The notes below the pieces were generated by a model. The model did not search any database and had not been told where the DNA came from. It worked only from the letters and a program-made list of their open reading frames with translations. A DNA stretch of 5,972 nucleotides, from positions 1 to 5,972 of the forward strand of contig JALHHV010000095.1 of the NCBI GenBank assembly GCA_022837365.1, read 5' to 3'. The position numbers and the translations under genes are program-made. Position 1 is the first letter of the stretch. Every line of letters begins with the position of its first letter. The stretch is from Desulfovibrio sp. GTDB taxonomy: Bacteria > Desulfobacterota > Desulfovibrionia > Desulfovibrionales > Desulfovibrionaceae. Positions 1 to 5,972 of the stretch are shown here, piece after piece.

Positions 1-126
1 GGGGGCTTCCGGCGTTGCGTCTGTATCGGGTGCGGGCGCGTCGGATACGGGTACGTCAGGAGTGGGCGCGTCCGCAGCAGCCGCCGACGGGTCGGAATTC
101 GGGGGGGCTTTGGGGGTATCGCTCAT
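1..126 (-). CDS. Partial protein, Pro/Ala/Asp-rich N-terminus (possible MltG, unproven)
   Basis: The reading frame begins with ATG at 126 and stays open to the window edge, so only 42 N-terminal residues are visible. They begin MSDTPKAPPNSDPS and continue as a low-complexity, acidic, Pro/Ala-rich stretch. It contains two related units, DAPTPD and DAPAPD, matched by two copies of GGGCGCGTC in the + strand at 34-42 and 64-72. There is no signal peptide or membrane segment in this part, and it is probably a disordered cytosolic tail. The start lies 17 nt past the ruvX stop, which suggests co-transcription. The only ribosome-binding candidate is a weak GGAC about 12 nt upstream. In several bacterial groups ruvX is followed by mltG, a membrane-anchored lytic transglycosylase, so that is a reasonable candidate. 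Nothing in the visible residues proves it. The composition and operon spacing support a real gene, while the function is unknown. Confidence 0.55.
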   Translation of the reverse strand, partial: MSDTPKAPPNSDPSAAAADAPTPDVPVSDAPAPDTDATPEAP

Positions 127-143
127 GCGGTGATGCTGTCCGG

Positions 144-572
144 TCAGGCGGGGGTACGCCGGGATTCAGGCAGGTTAAGGAACGATTGCAGGATGCGCGC
201 GGCCGCCTGCTGGTCCACCACGGCCTCCAGCGCCTTGCCGGAAAGCCCGGCGTCGCGCAGGTCGTCCTCGGCCTCGTAGGAACTCAGGAATTCCTCCATG
301 AGGTAGACGGGCAGGGTGGTGCGGCGCTTCAGCCGTTCCACGAAGTTGCGCACCTGCCGGGTGGTCAGGGTGTCCGTGCCGTCGTGCAGCAGGGGCAGCC
401 CCACCACGAAGGCGTCGGCGCGTTCTTCCTCGGCCACGGCCAGCAGTTCGGCAAAGAACCGGTCGCGGGTGGTCATGACGATGGTGCGGCGCGGAAAGGC
501 CATGCTGCCGCCCGTGTCGCTGGCCGCGATGCCGGTGCGTTTCGTGCCGTAGTCGATGCCGAGGTACTTCAT
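144..572 (-). CDS. ruvX: RuvX/YqgF family RNase H-fold protein (putative pre-16S rRNA nuclease)
   Basis: This encodes 142 residues, the usual size for YqgF/RuvX. The family is a cytosolic RNase H-like nuclease implicated in 16S rRNA 5'-end maturation and originally named as a Holliday junction resolvase. The first motif [16 protein letters not shown] (residues 4-19) carries the expected catalytic Asp7. [11 protein letters not shown] (56-66) matches the second motif. [14 protein letters not shown] (119-132) carries the C-terminal acidic residue Asp120. The third motif, usually DERLTT, reads EEFLSS at 93-98, so the acidic Glu94 is kept but the following Arg is Phe. The frame is open further upstream, but the ATG at 572 places the catalytic motif at the very N-terminus as in the family and avoids overlapping the dehydrogenase gene. 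The upstream ribosome-binding sequence is poor. It lies 74 nt after the dehydrogenase gene and 17 nt before the next start, so it probably sits in a read-through operon. The family call is secure; exact activity is inferred. Confidence 0.93.
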   Translation of the reverse strand: MKYLGIDYGTKRTGIAASDTGGSMAFPRRTIVMTTRDRFFAELLAVAEEERADAFVVGLPLLHDGTDTLTTRQVRNFVERLKRRTTLPVYLMEEFLSSYEAEDDLRDAGLSGKALEAVVDQQAAARILQSFLNLPESRRTPA

Positions 573-597
573 GGCAGGCCGGATGCTACGCCAGCGG

Positions 598-640
598 GCG
601 CGGCGGGGCAAGTCGCGGGGCGGCGACGGCCCTGCCGCGC
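598..640. other. GC-rich two-tier hairpin between dehydrogenase and ruvX
   Basis: Positions 598-609 pair with 629-640 over 12 base pairs. All are Watson-Crick except one G-T, which becomes C-A in the minus-strand RNA. Inside this, GTCGC at 612-616 pairs with GCGAC at 623-627 around a 6-nt loop. The structure fills most of the 74-nt gap between the dehydrogenase stop (647-649) and the ruvX start (572). No U-tract follows in the minus-strand direction, so it is not a classical intrinsic terminator. It could attenuate transcription, stabilise the upstream mRNA 3' end, or merely reflect very high GC. The pairing is seen directly; the role is inference. Confidence 0.4.
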
Positions 641-646
641 GCCGTC

Positions 647-3600
647 CTACAGCGTGGAGTCGTCCACCACCCGCACCCCGCCCTCGTCCCTGGCGTGGTC
701 GGCGGCCTTGCGCAGTATCTTGCGCCAGTCCGCGCCCTTGGCCAGTTCGGCCAGCCATTCCAGGGTATGCAGCACGGGGCGCTTGTCCTTGAGGGCCAGC
801 ATGGTGCGCTTGATGCCCACCTTGCACGAGGGGCAGCCCACGATGACGGGCGCGCCGTCGGCGTAGGTCATGAAGTCCGCCTCAAGGCGCATCCGCTTGC
901 GGGCGCGCAGCTTGTTGTAGATGGCGGGCGAGGTCATGGCCCCCATGCCCGATTCGCCGCAGCAGCCGGGATTCACGCGCACCCTGGCCCCGGTGAAGGC
1001 GGCCACGGCCTGCGCGTAGATGTTGGCGGCCTTGCCCTTGTGCACGCCCACCCATTCGGCGTGGCACGAGGGGTGGTAGAGCACCTCGGTTCCGGCGGCG
1101 GGCTTGGCCGCGCCGGTAAGGGCGTCGGCAGGCAGCCGTTCCAGCAGGAACTGCACCATGTCCATGTGGCGCATTGCCGGGGCGTCGCCGCGCGCGCCCA
1201 GCAGTTCGTGCCGCTGGATGCCGTCGCGGCACGAGCCGCAGGCGGTGATGACGTGGGTGACGGAAAGCCCCGCCGCCCGCGCCTTGTCCAGGGCGGTCCT
1301 GATGGCCTGCACGTTGTGGTCGCGGTTGGTGGCGAAGGCGTTGTCCGCCCCGGCGGACAGCAGCGGGTAGCCGCAGCACAGGTGCTGTTCCGGCATGACC
1401 ACGGCCACGCCGGACTTGAGCATCAGCATCAGCCCGGCCAGGCCGATGTTGCGGTAGAACAGCCCGCCCCCGCAGCCGGGGAAGTAGAACACCGCCTCCA
1501 CGGGTTCGCCGGTAGCCGCCGCGCGCTCTCTGGCGCTGGCGGGTACGAAGATGCCGCCCTTGCCCAGGTGCAGGGTTTCCGCAAGGTTCTTGTAGCCCAC
1601 CTCCGGGCCGGGACCGGCAAAGAGCGGGTTCTCGAAGCGTTCGCGCCACCCGGCGGGCACCAGCCCCATGAAGCGGTTCTGGAAGCGCTGGCCCATGGAG
1701 GCGGCCTTGGCCGCGCGGGGCACGCGCGCCGCCGGATCGGCCGAGAGCCATTCCAGCACCTTGCGCTTGATGGGGTGGCCGCCCGCGTTCTCCGATTCCA
1801 GGAAGGCGCGCATGGCCAGGGCCACGCCGGACGAATCGATCTTCACCGGGCAGACCGAGGTGCAGCGGCCGCAGCCGGTGCAGTGCTCCATCATGGCGCG
1901 CAGTTCGCCCAGCAGGAAGGGGTCGGGCCTGCCCTTGTTGACCTGCGAATAGTACACCGCCTCCACCAGCGCGCCGAGGGCGATGTTCTTGTTGCGCGGG
2001 TGGTATTGCAGCGACTGTTCCGGGTAGAACATGGGACAGACCTGCTTGCACTTGCCGCAGCGGGTGCAGATCTGCACGTTGGCCAGCAGCGCGATGAGCC
2101 GTTCCTTGTCGGGCAGGCCGCTCTGGCGGATGTCCTCGATGAGCCGGTTGAACGAGAAGGTGAACGGCCGCACCGGCAGTTCGCGCTGGGTCAGCTTGGC
2201 CGGGTTCAGCACGTTGCGCGGGTCCACGCGCTCCTTGAAGGCGCGCAGGGCGTCCATCTTCTCCTTGCGCAGGAAGGCGATCTTGGTGATGCCGATGCCG
2301 TGCTCGCCGGACACCTCGCCGCCCACTTCCTGCGCTTTCGCCATGACGCGGTGGGCCACCTGCTCGGCATTGTGCAGCATGACCGGGTCGTTGGAGTTGA
2401 CCGGGATGTTGACGTGGCAGTTGCCGTCGCCCGCGTGCATGTGGCTGGCCACCTCGATGCGGGTGGCCTGCATGTGGTCCTTGATGCGCTCTATCTTGCG
2501 GGCAAGGTTGGGGTGGGCGTTGGCAAGCTCGCCCAGGAACACCACGGCGCGGATCTGCATTTCCTCGTCCGAGATGTCCTTGGCCGATACCTCGCCCTTG
2601 GCCACCTTGGAGGCGTAGGTGAATTCGCGGTTGAACTCCCTGTCGTCCAGCGGCATGCCCGCCAGACGCCCCACCTCTTGCAGGGCCGAGCGGTAGGCGG
2701 CGGCCGCGCATTCCAGGTTCACCTGCTCCAGAAAGTCCGCGAACTCGGGCACGCCGTCGATGGGGATGACCACGTCCTCGTTGATCTTGAAGCCCGAGGT
2801 GCGCCGGGCGATGGCGGACAGCTTGTGGCGGTCCTCCCAGAACACCTCGGCTTCCTTCTCGTCGCGCGCGGCAAAGATGTCCGCCCCGTCGTAGGGGTTC
2901 ACGATGTCCAGGATCTGGTGCACGGCGCGGTCCAGGTGGAACTCGTCGTCGCCGTCCAGCTGCACGATGAGCACCGAGATGGGGTCACCCTCGTACTCCG
3001 TGGACTTCTTCTTGTATTCTATGGCCTTGACGTACTTGGAGTTGAACTCCTCCAGGGCCGATATCTTCACGTGGTCGCCTTCGCGGCGGATGGTGTCGCG
3101 GTAGCCCACCACGTCCTTGATGACCTGCATGGCGTTGTTCATGGAACGCCCGAAGAATTCCAGCACCAGCACCCGCTGGTGGGCCGGTTTCTTGTGCAGC
3201 ACGAAGCAGGCTTCGACGATGATGCCGTCCACGCCTTCCTTCTGCATGCCGGGCAGGCCGCCCAGGGTCTTGTTGGTCACGTCCTTGCCGAGGCCCGGCA
3301 GGCGGATTTCGTCGCCGCGCAGCGACACCACGTTGCGCACGCCGCCGCTCAGGTCGCGGATTTCGAAGGTGGCCGTCTCGCCGGGCATGATCTTGTGGCG
3401 CGGGTGGTCCACGCGGGCCACGTCGATGATCTCGCCGGTGGGGGTGACCATGCGCCACGAGAGCAGGTTGTCGAGGGTGGTGCCGTATTCGAAGGCGAAG
3501 GGGCCGCCCGCGTTCTCGGCGATGTTGCCGCCGATGGACGAGGCCAGCTTGGAGGCCGGGTCCACGGTGAACAGCAGGCCCTTTTTCCCCGCCGCCGCAA

Positions 3601-4249
3601 TGGCGTCGTTGGTGATGACCCCCGCCTCGCAGCACAGCACCCTGTTCTGCTCGTCGATGCTGACGATGCGGGTCAGGCGGCCAAGGCTCAGGATCACCGT
3701 GCGCTTGCGGGCGGGCACTGCGCCGCCGGTCAGGCCGGAGCCGCCGCCGCGCGGGATGATGGCGAACTTCATCTCGTTGGCCAGCTTGACCACCGCGCTG
3801 ACCTGCTCGGCCGAGGCGGGGCTGACCACCAGCATGGGCAGTTCCATGCGCAGGTCGGTGGCGTCCGTCGAATTTTCCACCAGCGCGCCGGGGCGGGTGT
3901 CGATGCATTCGCGCGGCATGACGGCGGCCATGCGCTTCACCAGTTCGTCGCGGAAGGCCACCTCGGCCTCGTGCGCGCTCCAGAACATGGTGATGCCTTC
4001 GCCGATGCTGGTGGCGTAGTGGTGGGCAAGTGCCGCCTTTTCGCCCTCGAAACGCGCGCGAACGCTCGCTTTCACCGTTTCCGCGTCGATGAACGGGTTG
4101 TACACGACCAGAAACAGTTCTTCCGCGATTTCGATGGCAAGGTGGCGCACGGACTCTGGCCAGTCCTCGAATTCGTCCAGATTGATGCGCAGGATGCGGT
4201 TGACGACGAAATCCGCGGATATGGAGATATGCGGGCCTTTATGGGGCAT
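647..4249 (-). CDS. Single-chain FAD/iron-sulfur 2-hydroxyacid dehydrogenase (D-lactate/glycolate type) with CCG domains
   Basis: This encodes 1200 residues. It is likely a cytosolic or membrane-associated enzyme that oxidises a 2-hydroxyacid at FAD and passes electrons through iron-sulfur clusters. Residues 1-120 resemble DUF3683, which accompanies this family. An FAD_binding_4 (PCMH) domain spans about 135-280, with [11 protein letters not shown] at 166-176 and [12 protein letters not shown] at 238-249. An FAD-oxidase_C domain follows to about 690, with NEDVVIP (490-496), [10 protein letters not shown] (603-612) and SGEHGIG (647-653), the usual metal and substrate region. Two [4Fe-4S] motifs use Cys728/731/734/738 and Cys790/793/796/800. 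Two HdrB/GlpC-like CCG domains use Cys926, Cys958-959, Cys1004/1007 and Cys1062, Cys1096-1097, Cys1139/1142. All expected cysteines are present. There is no signal peptide or membrane helix. The protein is longer than the E. coli single-chain relative YdiJ (about 1018 residues). I recall a similar protein in Desulfovibrio vulgaris annotated as FAD/iron-sulfur oxidoreductase. Substrate (D-lactate, glycolate, 2-hydroxyglutarate) and electron acceptor cannot be read from sequence. The start is supported by an upstream GA-rich ribosome binding site and a promoter. Confidence 0.95.
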   Translation of the reverse strand: MPHKGPHISISADFVVNRILRINLDEFEDWPESVRHLAIEIAEELFLVVYNPFIDAETVKASVRARFEGEKAALAHHYATSIGEGITMFWSAHEAEVAFRDELVKRMAAVMPRECIDTRPGALVENSTDATDLRMELPMLVVSPASAEQVSAVVKLANEMKFAIIPRGGGSGLTGGAVPARKRTVILSLGRLTRIVSIDEQNRVLCCEAGVITNDAIAAAGKKGLLFTVDPASKLASSIGGNIAENAGGPFAFEYGTTLDNLLSWRMVTPTGEIIDVARVDHPRHKIMPGETATFEIRDLSGGVRNVVSLRGDEIRLPGLGKDVTNKTLGGLPGMQKEGVDGIIVEACFVLHKKPAHQRVLVLEFFGRSMNNAMQVIKDVVGYRDTIRREGDHVKISALEEFNSKYVKAIEYKKKSTEYEGDPISVLIVQLDGDDEFHLDRAVHQILDIVNPYDGADIFAARDEKEAEVFWEDRHKLSAIARRTSGFKINEDVVIPIDGVPEFADFLEQVNLECAAAAYRSALQEVGRLAGMPLDDREFNREFTYASKVAKGEVSAKDISDEEMQIRAVVFLGELANAHPNLARKIERIKDHMQATRIEVASHMHAGDGNCHVNIPVNSNDPVMLHNAEQVAHRVMAKAQEVGGEVSGEHGIGITKIAFLRKEKMDALRAFKERVDPRNVLNPAKLTQRELPVRPFTFSFNRLIEDIRQSGLPDKERLIALLANVQICTRCGKCKQVCPMFYPEQSLQYHPRNKNIALGALVEAVYYSQVNKGRPDPFLLGELRAMMEHCTGCGRCTSVCPVKIDSSGVALAMRAFLESENAGGHPIKRKVLEWLSADPAARVPRAAKAASMGQRFQNRFMGLVPAGWRERFENPLFAGPGPEVGYKNLAETLHLGKGGIFVPASARERAAATGEPVEAVFYFPGCGGGLFYRNIGLAGLMLMLKSGVAVVMPEQHLCCGYPLLSAGADNAFATNRDHNVQAIRTALDKARAAGLSVTHVITACGSCRDGIQRHELLGARGDAPAMRHMDMVQFLLERLPADALTGAAKPAAGTEVLYHPSCHAEWVGVHKGKAANIYAQAVAAFTGARVRVNPGCCGESGMGAMTSPAIYNKLRARKRMRLEADFMTYADGAPVIVGCPSCKVGIKRTMLALKDKRPVLHTLEWLAELAKGADWRKILRKAADHARDEGGVRVVDDSTL

Positions 4250-4256
4250 GAGCGGG

Positions 4257-4265
4257 CTCTCTCTC
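4257..4265 (-). promoter_or_regulatory. GA-repeat ribosome binding site of the dehydrogenase
   Basis: In the minus strand the sequence reads GAGAGAGAG and ends 7 nt before the ATG at 4249. It is purine-rich and correctly spaced but is a dinucleotide repeat rather than a true AGGAGG. It still favours this start codon. Strength is uncertain. Confidence 0.55.
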
Positions 4266-4290
4266 GGGTTGCGGTGAGAGGAAGCCGTAG

Positions 4291-4319
4291 ACTATAGGCG
4301 CGCGCGGCCCGGTTGGCAA
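4291..4319 (-). promoter_or_regulatory. Sigma70-like promoter of the dehydrogenase operon
   Basis: Read on the minus strand, a -35 box TTGCCA (4319-4314) and a -10 box TATAGT (4296-4291) are separated by exactly 17 bp. Each matches the consensus at five of six positions (TTGACA, TATAAT). The -10 box is one of few A/T-rich hexamers in a very GC-rich stretch. Transcription would start near 4284, giving a leader of about 35 nt. The downstream genes ruvX and the partial gene could share this promoter. This is prediction from pattern only. Confidence 0.7.
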
Positions 4320-4500
4320 GTTGAGTGAGCGCACGATTTTCCGGCGGGAAGCGGGGGGCACGGGAAACGGGGCGGCACCGGCATGGGCCGGGGCAGCCGG
4401 CTTCCGGCGCGTGCCGGGCAGGAACCCGCCACGCAAGCGGGGCCGCCCCCGCCAAAAAAATGTGGGGGAATTTTCCTGCATTGCTGGTTAGCATCAGCAG
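4320..4500. other. Non-coding spacer with sharp GC-to-AT composition switch
   Basis: No credible gene lies here. Positions 4321-4440 are about 75% GC by hand count and hold short GC-rich inverted repeats, for example GCCGG at 4396-4400 against CCGGC at 4404-4408 with a 3-nt loop. A run of seven A at 4454-4460 marks the change to AT-richer sequence. CCCCC at 4446-4450 can pair with GGGGG at 4464-4468 across the A-run, followed by AATTTT. That arrangement is only loosely terminator-like. A small TGCTG/CAGCA inverted repeat sits at 4482-4486 and 4495-4499. The block is upstream of both predicted promoters, so any role would be regulatory. Confidence 0.5.
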
Positions 4501-4503
4501 AAT

Positions 4504-4590
4504 GACGCTATGATGGTTCATGAATAGAATGTTGTATGGTGCTATGTTATATACAGTTTGTGCGTGCGAACAGTGCATTTTCATAGCATC
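4504..4590. repeat. Repeated GCTATG motif: two direct copies and one inverted copy
   Basis: GACGCTATGA at 4504-4513 and TCATAGCATC at 4581-4590 are inverted repeats matching at 9 of 10 positions. A third related copy, GGTGCTATGT, lies at 4539-4548 in direct orientation, starting 35 bp after the first. In addition TAGCATCA occurs at 4489-4496 and again at 4584-4591. The repeats sit in the AT-rich region upstream of the ATPase promoter and could be regulator-binding sites. The repetition is seen directly; the function is inference and chance recurrence is possible. Confidence 0.45.
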
Positions 4591-4615
4591 AACCCGCGCA
4601 CATTAACTGTAAGAT

Positions 4616-4629
4616 CAATCAATTGATTG
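4616..4629. promoter_or_regulatory. 14-bp perfect palindrome, candidate operator
   Basis: CAATCAATTGATTG is a perfect palindrome ending 3 bp before the TTGACA box at 4633. Its core CAATTG (4620-4625) recurs as TAATTG at 4630-4635, ten bases on, and as CAATTG at 4647-4652 inside the promoter spacer. A dimeric repressor or activator binding here would contact the promoter of the ATPase gene. No regulator family is recognised from the motif. Confidence 0.45.
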
Positions 4630-4632
4630 TAA

Positions 4633-4661
4633 TTGACACATCGTCGCAATTGGTGTGTAGC
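4633..4661 (+). promoter_or_regulatory. Putative promoter of the ATPase gene
   Basis: A perfect -35 hexamer TTGACA lies at 4633-4638. With a 17-bp spacer the -10 position reads TGTAGC (4656-4661), only three of six matches, so the promoter would be weak or activator-dependent. An inverted repeat ACACA (4636-4640) and TGTGT (4654-4658) overlaps both elements. The ATPase start lies about 30 nt after the -10. The -35 is convincing; the -10 is not. Confidence 0.45.
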
Positions 4662-4678
4662 GTTGTGCAAGCTCCAAG

Positions 4679-4686
4679 AAAGGAGG
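4679..4686 (+). promoter_or_regulatory. Consensus Shine-Dalgarno AAAGGAGG of the ATPase gene
   Basis: AAAGGAGG lies 6 nt before the ATG at 4693. It is the best ribosome binding site in the window and fixes the start of the ATPase gene. Confidence 0.85.
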
Positions 4687-4692
4687 ACCGCC

Positions 4693-5972
4693 ATGCCGCA
4701 CGCACTGCCACGCGCCGATGTCATGGGACGCCTTGCCGCGGACAACCCGTGGTGGGCCGACGAGATTGCCCGCCCCTTCGCGGCGGACCTGCCGCAGCGC
4801 GACCACTTCGCGCCGTTCTTCGAACTTGCCGCCGACTGTGCCCTGCACCGGGCCGTGGTGCTCATGGGGCCGCGCCGGGTGGGCAAGACCGTGCTGCTGC
4901 ACCAGATGGTGGACAACCTGCTGAAGCAGGGGGCCGAGCGCCGCCAGATCCTGTTCGCCACCCTGGACGCCCCGGCCTATACCGGCATGGGTCTGGCCGA
5001 CTTCGTGGAACTGGCCGCAGAGATGGCGGGCCTGGACCCCGCCCGGCCGGGGTGGGTCATCTTCGACGAAATCCAGTACATGGCCGACTGGGAACACGGT
5101 CTGGACGCGCTGGCCGCGCGCTGGCCCGCGCTGCGCTGCACGGCGTGCGGTTCCGCCGCGCCCGCCCTGCGCCGCATGGGCGACGCCGAGGCGGCCGGGC
5201 GCTTCGCGGTGTACATGCTGCCGCCGCTGTCCTTCGCCGAATTCCTGCGCCTGTCCGGCGGGCAGCGCCGCGACATGAAGCAGCTGTTCACGCCCGAACG
5301 CATGGACGAACTGAACGAACTGCTGGTGCGGTACATGAATTTCGGGGGGTACCCCGAGGCCGTGGTGTCCGAACGGGTGCGCGCGGACATGACGCGCTTC
5401 CTGCGCAGCGAGATCATCGACCGGGTGCTGTGCAGCGACCTGCCCGGCCTGTACGGCATCTCGGACGTGCAGGAGCTGAACCGCCTGCTGGCCGTGCTGG
5501 CCCTGAACAGCGGGCGCGAGGTGACCCTGGAAGACCTGCGCGGCGAATCGGGCATCGCCGTGAACACCCTGAAGCGCTACCTCGATTATCTGGAAGCCGC
5601 CTTTCTGGTGGTGCGGCTGCGGCGCATCGACGACGCGGGCCGCCGCTTCCGGCGCGACCGCAGCTTCAAGGTGTACCTGGCCAACCCCTCCATGCGCACG
5701 GCGCTGTTCGCGCCCATCACCGGGCCGGACGACCCGGCCCTGCAACCGCTGCTGGAAACCGCCGTGGTGGGTCAGCTGCTGTGCAGCCCGGCCCTGTCCA
5801 GCAACACCTGCTACGCCCGCTGGGACGGCGGCGAGGTGGCGCTGGTGGGCCTGCACCCGGTGCACGGCAAGCCGGTGCTGGCCTTCGACATCCGCTGGAG
5901 CGACGAGGGCATCGCCACGGGCGCGCGGGGCAGGACGGGCGGCAACGGCAGCGGGTCCACGCCCCTGCGGCC
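4693..5972 (+). CDS. AAA_14/DUF4143-type ATPase, 3' end beyond window
   Basis: The frame is open from ATG 4693 to the window end, giving 426 residues with no stop. The family is usually about 400-450 residues, so little may be missing. The Walker A motif GPRRVGKT is at 59-66 and Walker B WVIFDEIQY at 121-129. A sensor-like ACGSAA follows at 151-156, then the family-typical LPPLSFAEFL (176-185) and GGYPEA (218-223). Residues from about 240 match the DUF4143 pattern: a winged-helix-like part, VNTLKRYLDYLEAAFLV near 290-306, FKVYLANPS near 325-333, and an ETAVVGQLL helix near 355-363. The nuclease-like end usually shows EVDF and ExK. Here it reads EVALV (381-385) and DIRWSD (399-404), so key residues are changed. 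The tail after about residue 408 is Gly/Arg-rich. The protein is cytosolic with no membrane segment. The cellular role of this family is poorly defined; it is often an accessory gene. It is divergent from the dehydrogenase and has its own control region. The family call is firm; function is unknown. Confidence 0.9.
   Translation, partial: MPHALPRADVMGRLAADNPWWADEIARPFAADLPQRDHFAPFFELAADCALHRAVVLMGPRRVGKTVLLHQMVDNLLKQGAERRQILFATLDAPAYTGMGLADFVELAAEMAGLDPARPGWVIFDEIQYMADWEHGLDALAARWPALRCTACGSAAPALRRMGDAEAAGRFAVYMLPPLSFAEFLRLSGGQRRDMKQLFTPERMDELNELLVRYMNFGGYPEAVVSERVRADMTRFLRSEIIDRVLCSDLPGLYGISDVQELNRLLAVLALNSGREVTLEDLRGESGIAVNTLKRYLDYLEAAFLVVRLRRIDDAGRRFRRDRSFKVYLANPSMRTALFAPITGPDDPALQPLLETAVVGQLLCSPALSSNTCYARWDGGEVALVGLHPVHGKPVLAFDIRWSDEGIATGARGRTGGNGSGSTPLR

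Noticed and set aside
144..827. A longer ruvX form starting at 827
   Set aside because: The extra 85 residues are Arg/Gly-rich, overlap the dehydrogenase 3' end, and would displace the N-terminal catalytic motif that normally begins a few residues after the start.
882..2711. A 609-codon minus-strand frame inside the dehydrogenase
   Set aside because: It is an Arg/Gly/Pro-rich frame-shifted shadow of the real gene with no recognisable domain.
695..4297. A 1200-codon open frame on the + strand almost exactly opposite the dehydrogenase, coincidentally the same length
   Set aside because: Its product is a His/Gly/Ala/Val-rich low-information chain with no domain motifs. The minus-strand frame has complete flavin and cysteine motifs. 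Long antisense frames are expected in DNA of this GC content.
4446..4474. CCCCC/GGGGG pair flanking an A7 run as an intrinsic terminator
   Set aside because: The stem is only 5 bp with a 13-nt loop, the following AATTTT is short, and no upstream transcript pointing that way is evident.
4529..4606. A 25-codon + strand frame containing CACEQC, upstream of the ATPase
   Set aside because: It has no convincing ribosome binding site, lies upstream of the predicted ATPase promoter, and is short enough to arise by chance.
4250..4692. tRNA, small RNA, CRISPR or insertion-sequence content in the spacer
   Set aside because: No cloverleaf pairing, regularly spaced repeats, transposase fragment or target duplication was seen. 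The repeats present are short and irregularly spaced.
4615..5865. A 416-codon minus-strand frame opposite the ATPase
   Set aside because: It is His/Gln/Gly-rich without domains, and it covers a gene with Walker motifs and a consensus ribosome binding site on the other strand.

Overview
This window is high-GC bacterial DNA. It carries two divergent transcription units separated by a 443-bp intergenic region (4250-4692), and both outer genes run off the window. The content fits a high-GC sulfate reducer of the Desulfovibrio/Nitratidesulfovibrio type. That placement rests on the single-chain FAD/iron-sulfur lactate- or glycolate-type dehydrogenase with a DUF3683-like N-terminus, an architecture I associate with that group. 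It is an inference, because no sequence search could be run.

Minus-strand unit, in transcription order. The first gene (4249 to 647) encodes a 1200-residue flavin and iron-sulfur 2-hydroxyacid dehydrogenase. It fuses an N-terminal domain, a GlcD/D-LDH-type FAD module, a two-cluster ferredoxin segment and two HdrB/GlpC-type cysteine-rich (CCG) domains. A good sigma70-like promoter (TTGCCA-N17-TATAGT, 4319-4291) lies just upstream and implies a leader of about 35 nt. Next, after 74 nt containing a strong GC-rich hairpin, comes ruvX/yqgF (572 to 144), a small RNase H-fold protein with somewhat divergent motifs. Then, 17 nt further on, a reading frame starts at 126 and leaves the window. Only its Pro/Ala/Asp-rich, probably disordered N-terminus is visible. 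Gene order makes a mltG-like protein a candidate, but that is a guess.

Plus-strand unit. A gene with a consensus AAAGGAGG ribosome binding site starts at 4693 and is still open at the window end (426 codons seen). It encodes an AAA_14/DUF4143-type ATPase with intact Walker A and Walker B motifs. Its C-terminal nuclease-like motifs look degenerate.

The intergenic region is split in composition. By hand count 4321-4440 is about 75% GC, whereas 4501-4680 is about 40% GC. The AT-rich half holds a perfect TTGACA -35 box, a 14-bp perfect palindrome next to it, spaced AATTG motifs, and a GCTATG motif present twice directly and once inverted. These suggest that the ATPase gene is a regulated unit separate from the dehydrogenase.

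The ordinary housekeeping or metabolic function of the minus-strand genes and the accessory character of the ATPase give no sign of a cooperating multi-gene system. I saw no tRNA or rRNA gene, CRISPR array, insertion sequence or integrase. The items most worth a second look are the dehydrogenase fusion, the ATPase with its degenerate C-terminal site, and the motif-rich ATPase promoter.
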